Shown piece by piece: positions 60,963 to 64,000 of a DNA stretch of 64,000 nucleotides. Every line of letters begins with the position of its first letter. The first letter of the stretch is position 1. The notes below the pieces were generated by a model. The model was not told the DNA's origin. It searched no databases and saw only the letters and a program-made list of their open reading frames with translations. Made by a program: the position numbers and the translations under genes. The stretch is from CBDAKK01 sp965216965 (lineage in GTDB: Bacteria > Spirochaetota > Spirochaetia > WTKD01 > G963693115), in assembly GCA_965216965.1 (NCBI GenBank), contig CBDCGX010000010.1:1-64000 (forward strand), written 5' to 3'.

Positions 60963-61447
60963 TTTTGATATTTATCAGGATTAGATAGTATTTTTTCTAA
61001 ATAATCATAATTCCAAGAACCTTCCAAGGTTGGTACAAAAACATTGTCTTTTGGGAAATTTTTTAAAATTATTTCTTGTCCATCAATTAAAAAAGTATTT
61101 GTTCCTTTGATAAAAATTGCTACCGGAATATGGCCAAGTAAATTATAATCTTTAATCTTTTGTTTGTTGTTTTTGTTATAAAAGTCATACTCTTTTAATT
61201 TATATTCTGGGAATTTTTTCAAAATACTTTCTATTCTTTTTTTGATTGGATTAATTGTCGAATGTGGAAGATAAAAAAACTCTACTAAGTTTTTTTCAAC
61301 TTTTTGAGATTCGTTATTAGTGGATAAATTCTGAATAGTAGAATTATTTATTGGATGATTATTTTGATTTGATAATTTCCAAGAAACTATTCCTCCGATA
61401 AGAATAGCAATGAGAATAGAAATAATAAATAGATTTTTTTTCTTCAT
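60959..61447 (-). CDS. membrane-anchored thioredoxin-like protein lacking CxxC
   Basis: A 162-residue exported protein: an N-terminal signal-anchor (FIISILIAILIGGIVSW), a polar Asn/Ser-rich linker, then a thioredoxin-like fold inferred from KNLVEFFYLPHSTINPIKKR, where FYxPxCxxC would stand in related proteins, and from the central strand GHIPVAIFIKGTNTFLIDGQ with its cis-Pro-like IPV. There is no cysteine in the expected CxxC position, so it would not be a redox enzyme; a substrate-binding or chaperone role is inference. It overlaps both neighbours by four bases. Confidence 0.55.
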   Translation of the reverse strand: MKKKNLFIISILIAILIGGIVSWKLSNQNNHPINNSTIQNLSTNNESQKVEKNLVEFFYLPHSTINPIKKRIESILKKFPEYKLKEYDFYNKNNKQKIKDYNLLGHIPVAIFIKGTNTFLIDGQEIILKNFPKDNVFVPTLEGSWNYDYLEKILSNPDKYQK

Positions 61448-62103
61448 AATGCCTCTAAATTTTGTTTTGTTAATTGATAATTTTTTTGCATTTTCCGTGC
61501 AATATCATTATCATGTGTAATAATAATAAAAGAAGTGGATAATTCTTGATGTAATGTGTTAAAAAGCCCCATAATATTTCCCGATGTTGCTTCGTCTAAA
61601 TTTCCTGTTGGTTCATCGGCTAAAACTATTTTTGGTTTTCCTACTAAACTACGAGCAATTGCTACTCTTTGTTTTTCGCCCCCGCTTAGATTGTCAACTG
61701 TTTCTGTTAGTTTATTTTCAAGTTCTACAAGTTTAATCATATTTTCAACAATTTTCTTTTTGTTTTCTTTTTTCATATCTTTTCTGGGATGAATAGCTAA
61801 GTATACATTATCAAACACTGATAGTGACGGAATGATTTTGAAATCCTGAAAAACAATACCGATATTTAGAAGGCGAAAATGTGCCAATTCTTCTTCATTC
61901 AAATTAGTAATTTCTTTATTTTCAAAGAATATCTTCCCCTCATCAGGCTTTACTAATCCTGCTAAAATAGAAAGTAAAGTTGTTTTACCGACTCCTGATT
62001 TTCCAATAATACTGATAAATTCTTTTTCTCCAATTGAGAAATTAATGTTTTTTAAAACTTCTTGAGTATTATATTTTTTTGAAATTGATTTTAATTTTAG
62101 CAT
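61444..62103 (-). CDS. ABC transporter ATP-binding protein, LolD/MacB type
   Basis: A 219-residue ATPase with Walker A GKSGVGKTTLLSILAG, Q-loop VFQDFKIIPS, the ABC signature LSGGEKQRVAIARSL, Walker B IVLADEPTGNLDE and the switch His in IIITHDND. The GNLDE wording places it in the LolD/FtsE/MacB group that works with FtsX-type permeases, two of which follow in the operon. It starts one base after csoR stop and overlaps the thioredoxin-like gene by four bases. Confidence 0.9.
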   Translation of the reverse strand: MLKLKSISKKYNTQEVLKNINFSIGEKEFISIIGKSGVGKTTLLSILAGLVKPDEGKIFFENKEITNLNEEELAHFRLLNIGIVFQDFKIIPSLSVFDNVYLAIHPRKDMKKENKKKIVENMIKLVELENKLTETVDNLSGGEKQRVAIARSLVGKPKIVLADEPTGNLDEATSGNIMGLFNTLHQELSTSFIIITHDNDIARKMQKNYQLTKQNLEAL

Positions 62104-62104
62104 G

Positions 62105-62380
62105 TTATTTTTTATAAAGATTAATAATTTGTTTTAGTTTTTTAATTTTTTCTTCTGACACTTTTTTATTGGCTATAAAATCATTTAAAATAAAGCCTTC
62201 TAAAGTTTTAGCACGTAAGGAGTCAAACGATTTTACAACTGAAGTTGTTAGTTGTGCGATTTTTCCACAACATTCATCTTGTTCAATATATTTCTTAAGC
62301 GTTTTAAATTGCCCTTGAATACGATTTAAATGATTAATAGTTTGTTTGCGTTTTTCTTTTATTTCTTTTGTAATTTTCAT
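62105..62380 (-). CDS. CsoR/RcnR/FrmR-family repressor with atypical ligands
   Basis: A 91-residue four-helix repressor of the DUF156 family (LNRIQGQFKTLKKYIEQDE is the diagnostic block). Aligned with M. tuberculosis CsoR, the first ligand Cys is kept (ECCGKIAQ, with an extra Cys in front), but the second-helix His and Cys that complete the Cu(I) site are Phe and Asp (EGFILNDFI). This fits neither copper CsoR nor the two-Cys persulfide sensor CstR. It leads the minus-strand operon and probably represses it through the operator at 62397-62428. Confidence 0.85.
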   Translation of the reverse strand: MKITKEIKEKRKQTINHLNRIQGQFKTLKKYIEQDECCGKIAQLTTSVVKSFDSLRAKTLEGFILNDFIANKKVSEEKIKKLKQIINLYKK

Positions 62381-62396
62381 GAAACACTCCAGTATC

Positions 62397-62449
62397 TATA
62401 CCCCTATACCTATATTATATAGGATAGGAAAATTAATTTATTTTGTCAA
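62397..62449 (-). promoter_or_regulatory. promoter and CsoR-type operator of the island operon
   Basis: On the minus strand TTGACA (62449-62444), spacer 17, TATCCT (62426-62421) form a promoter for csoR. The -10 box lies inside a near-palindrome (62397-62428) built from CCTAT/ATAGG arms (CCTATACCTATA with TATAGGATAGG, one-base bulge) next to TATACCCC, the type of G/C-run, AT-flanked site bound by CsoR-family proteins. Binding there would block transcription. It is 17 to 48 bases from the csoR ATG. Confidence 0.6.
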
Positions 62450-62617
62450 TAAGTTTTAATAAATATTTAGTTTTAATTTATTTTTGTAATATTGATGAAA
62501 ACACTAGTAACTAAAGAATACTCCGTAGGATATATTACTCGTTATTTGAATGAAAATGATATTTTAATCAAAAATAAAAAATATGGCATAGGAATACTCT
62601 TTCTAAAATATTATTGA

Positions 62618-62629
62618 GTTAAGCTTAAC
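62618..62629. promoter_or_regulatory. 12-bp palindrome upstream of arsR-like gene
   Basis: GTTAAGCTTAAC is a perfect palindrome 30 bases before the arsR-like ATG; the sequence between holds two direct GTATGC motifs (62633 and 62647). ArsR-family repressors bind short inverted repeats at this position, but no match to a known operator is claimed. Confidence 0.35.
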
Positions 62630-62659
62630 AAAGTATGCAGTATAGTGTATGCTAAACTC

Positions 62660-63026
62660 ATGGATCAGATATTAAAGAAATATCAGACATTATCCCAAAA
62701 ATGCAGATTCAGAATAATGCATCTTCTAATCAAAGTAGAATCTCCGTTATGTATTTGTGAACTCATGGACGTTCTTCATAAACCTCAATATAAAATTTCC
62801 AGGTGTTTATCGATACTTAAGGAAGCAAATCTTATTAATGAAGAACACGACGGGCGACTTTTAATGCATAGCTCTGATTTATCAGAGCCTTTAAATGAAA
62901 ATCTATTTGACAGTGTTCAATTAGTAAGCATAAAAGAAAATACAGATTTAATCGTTGATATTAATACACTGAATGACAGATTAGCTTTAAGAAAAAAATG
63001 GAAAGGTTGTAACTTACAACAAATGA
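62660..63026 (+). pseudogene. ArsR-family metal-responsive repressor, frameshifted near its end
   Basis: A winged-helix repressor: helix-turn-helix as PLCICELMDVLHKPQYKISR with the CxC motif that in ArsR ligates As(III), then CLSILKEANLINEEHDGRLL. An extra A in the A7 run 62992-62998 moves the frame: without it the protein ends LALRKNGKVVTYNK with a stop at 63024-63026, the usual end of this family; with it, the reading continues through unrelated residues to 63142. The gene is therefore scored as frameshifted. The start ATG 62660 is chosen over an in-frame ATG at 62645. Confidence 0.75.
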
Positions 63027-63045
63027 TATTTTTTTATATTTTTAC

Positions 63046-63067
63046 TATGCATGGATTTGCATGCATA
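63046..63067. promoter_or_regulatory. hairpin with 8-bp arms between arsR and permease
   Basis: TATGCATG and CATGCATA (63046-63053 and 63060-63067) pair around a six-base loop. It may be an operator or an mRNA structure between the arsR-like gene and the permease; a 3' T-run is absent. Confidence 0.3.
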
Positions 63068-63219
63068 TGGAGTATTAATTATGAAGAACTAGGGAAACGC
63101 ATCAGAAAACGAAATTGTATGCTACTGCTTGTAAATTGTTAATGTAATTAAAATGAAAAATATGAATGAAAAATATCTAATCAAAATTGGGCTATATTAT
63201 CAATTGTTTGAGGTGAGAT

Positions 63220-64000
63220 ATGTTTGTGATATTTAGTAAACTTGCTGATTTAATCATTTTTGACTTATTTGCATTAACTAAAGGAACAAAGCTAGCTAAT
63301 GCCCTTCATTTCTTTGTTGAAGATACAACAAAGATATTCTTTTTAATTATAATAATGATTTATATTATTGCGATTTTGAGAGCATCTTTAAATATGGAGT
63401 TTATTCGAACCCATTTACAAGTACGTTCTAAATGGTTTGGATATGGAGCTGCATCTGCATTTGGTGCGGTTACCCCCTTTTGTAGTTGTTCTAGTATTCC
63501 AATGTTTTTGGGTTTTACTTCGGTTGGGATACCAACTGGTGTCACGCTTGCTTTTCTAATAACCTCGCCTCTTATTAATGAGGTAGCTGTTGTTTTATTA
63601 GGTTCCCTCCTAGGTTGGAAATTTACTGCAGTATATATTACTGCAGGTCTTTCTGTAGGAATAATTGGAGGTTTTCTTTTTGACTATCTTAAAGCAGATA
63701 AGCAGTTACAGCCGCTTGCATCAAAAATACGTGATGATGAAACGACTGTAAATGAGAATATTGTGCAACAAAAATTATCTATGCACGATCGCCATCTCTT
63801 TGCAAAACAAGAAACTATTGAAATTTTTAGACATATTTGGAAGTGGGGTATCTTTGGTGTTGGAGTCGGTGCTGCATTACATGGATTTGTACCAGAAAGC
63901 TGGATTTCAAACCATCTTGGTAATGGAACGTGGTGGTCAGTACCTATAGCTGTTCTTATGGGAATACCACTTTATAGTAATGCTTCAGGGATGATTCCCG
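63220..64000 (+). CDS. ArsP-like permease (DUF318), truncated by window end
   Basis: An open reading frame from ATG 63220 (gaggtgag six bases upstream) to the last base, about 260 residues visible. Membrane helices alternate with loops; the family motif TPFCSCSSIPMFLGF and TSPLINEVAVVLLGS are present, and GIPLYSNASGMIP repeats the motif style in the second half, so the protein has the inverted-repeat permease plan. Members export organoarsenicals or have unknown substrates; the ArsR-type gene upstream fits. The C-terminus lies outside the window. Confidence 0.8.
   Translation, partial: MFVIFSKLADLIIFDLFALTKGTKLANALHFFVEDTTKIFFLIIIMIYIIAILRASLNMEFIRTHLQVRSKWFGYGAASAFGAVTPFCSCSSIPMFLGFTSVGIPTGVTLAFLITSPLINEVAVVLLGSLLGWKFTAVYITAGLSVGIIGGFLFDYLKADKQLQPLASKIRDDETTVNENIVQQKLSMHDRHLFAKQETIEIFRHIWKWGIFGVGVGAALHGFVPESWISNHLGNGTWWSVPIAVLMGIPLYSNASGMIP

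Noticed and set aside
63046..63067. Insertion sequence terminal repeat
   Set aside because: No transposase or matching repeat nearby; it is a short hairpin only.
1..64000. CRISPR arrays, rRNA genes, insertion sequences and phage genes
   Set aside because: I saw no array of regularly spaced repeats, no rRNA text and no transposase or phage structural gene in the window.

Overview
The window is a low-GC chromosomal segment that I read as a spirochaete, closest in style to Treponema-like members of the Spirochaetales. The evidence is: a Treponema-type EF-Tu directly ahead of the S10 operon; a zinc-type S14; no rpsD between rpsK and rpoA; a rho-rpmE pair; a MoxR/DUF58/BatA/BatB cluster; and a giant coiled-coil protein ending in a helix-turn-helix-like tail (SpiroCoCo-like). 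Gene order and family recognition are by eye, so the genus is inference.

Layout. 1-264 is the 3' end of a possible bactofilin-like gene. 308-15701 is one long ribosomal super-cluster: rpsL-rpsG, a 275-base gap where fusA would sit in many bacteria, tuf, then the S10, spc and alpha operons with secY, rpmJ and rpoA. All genes here are intact and tightly packed. 15730-22256 holds a methyltransferase-RNase HI fusion, three tandem TM2-domain genes with decayed NHL-repeat scraps between them, transketolase and SppA. 22446-36000 holds clpS-clpA, a degenerate HD-GYP protein, rho, rpmE, an M16C protease, an SDR, class II aldolase, a SMUG-type glycosylase and moxR. Five of these genes (clpA, M16C, SDR, fba, moxR) carry frameshifts, almost all explainable as single-base insertions. 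35742-40203 is an intact Bat-type cluster (DUF58, BatD-like, two VWA proteins, TPR-like protein). 40265-48735 holds infA, two small proteins of which one is a DbpA-domain protein with a C10 tract, an OmpA-like protein, a D,D-carboxypeptidase, the coiled-coil protein and a 2-hydroxyacid dehydrogenase. 48771-58536 is a protein-quality-control block: grpE-dnaK, dnaJ plus an EF-hand-like secreted protein, an rRNA methyltransferase, tRNA-Gly(GCC), tig-clpP-clpX (clpX frameshifted) and ornithine carbamoyltransferase.

58649-64000 looks like an acquired metal- or stress-response island. A minus-strand operon encodes a CsoR-family repressor, an ABC ATPase, a membrane-anchored thioredoxin-like protein without CxxC, and two FtsX/MacB-type permeases. 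Facing away from it is an ArsR-family repressor (frameshifted) with an ArsP-like permease running off the end. A credible CsoR-type promoter/operator sits at 62397-62449.

Functionally the window covers translation, secretion, transcription, chaperone/protease quality control (Trigger factor, DnaK-DnaJ-GrpE, ClpXP, ClpS-ClpA), central carbon metabolism (Tkt, Fba) and envelope maintenance. The most unusual items are the RNase H fusion, the triplicated TM2/NHL unit, the C10 tract upstream of an RNA-binding domain, the Cys-rich GrpE head, and the CsoR/thioredoxin-like/ABC cassette whose sensor and redox residues are both atypical.
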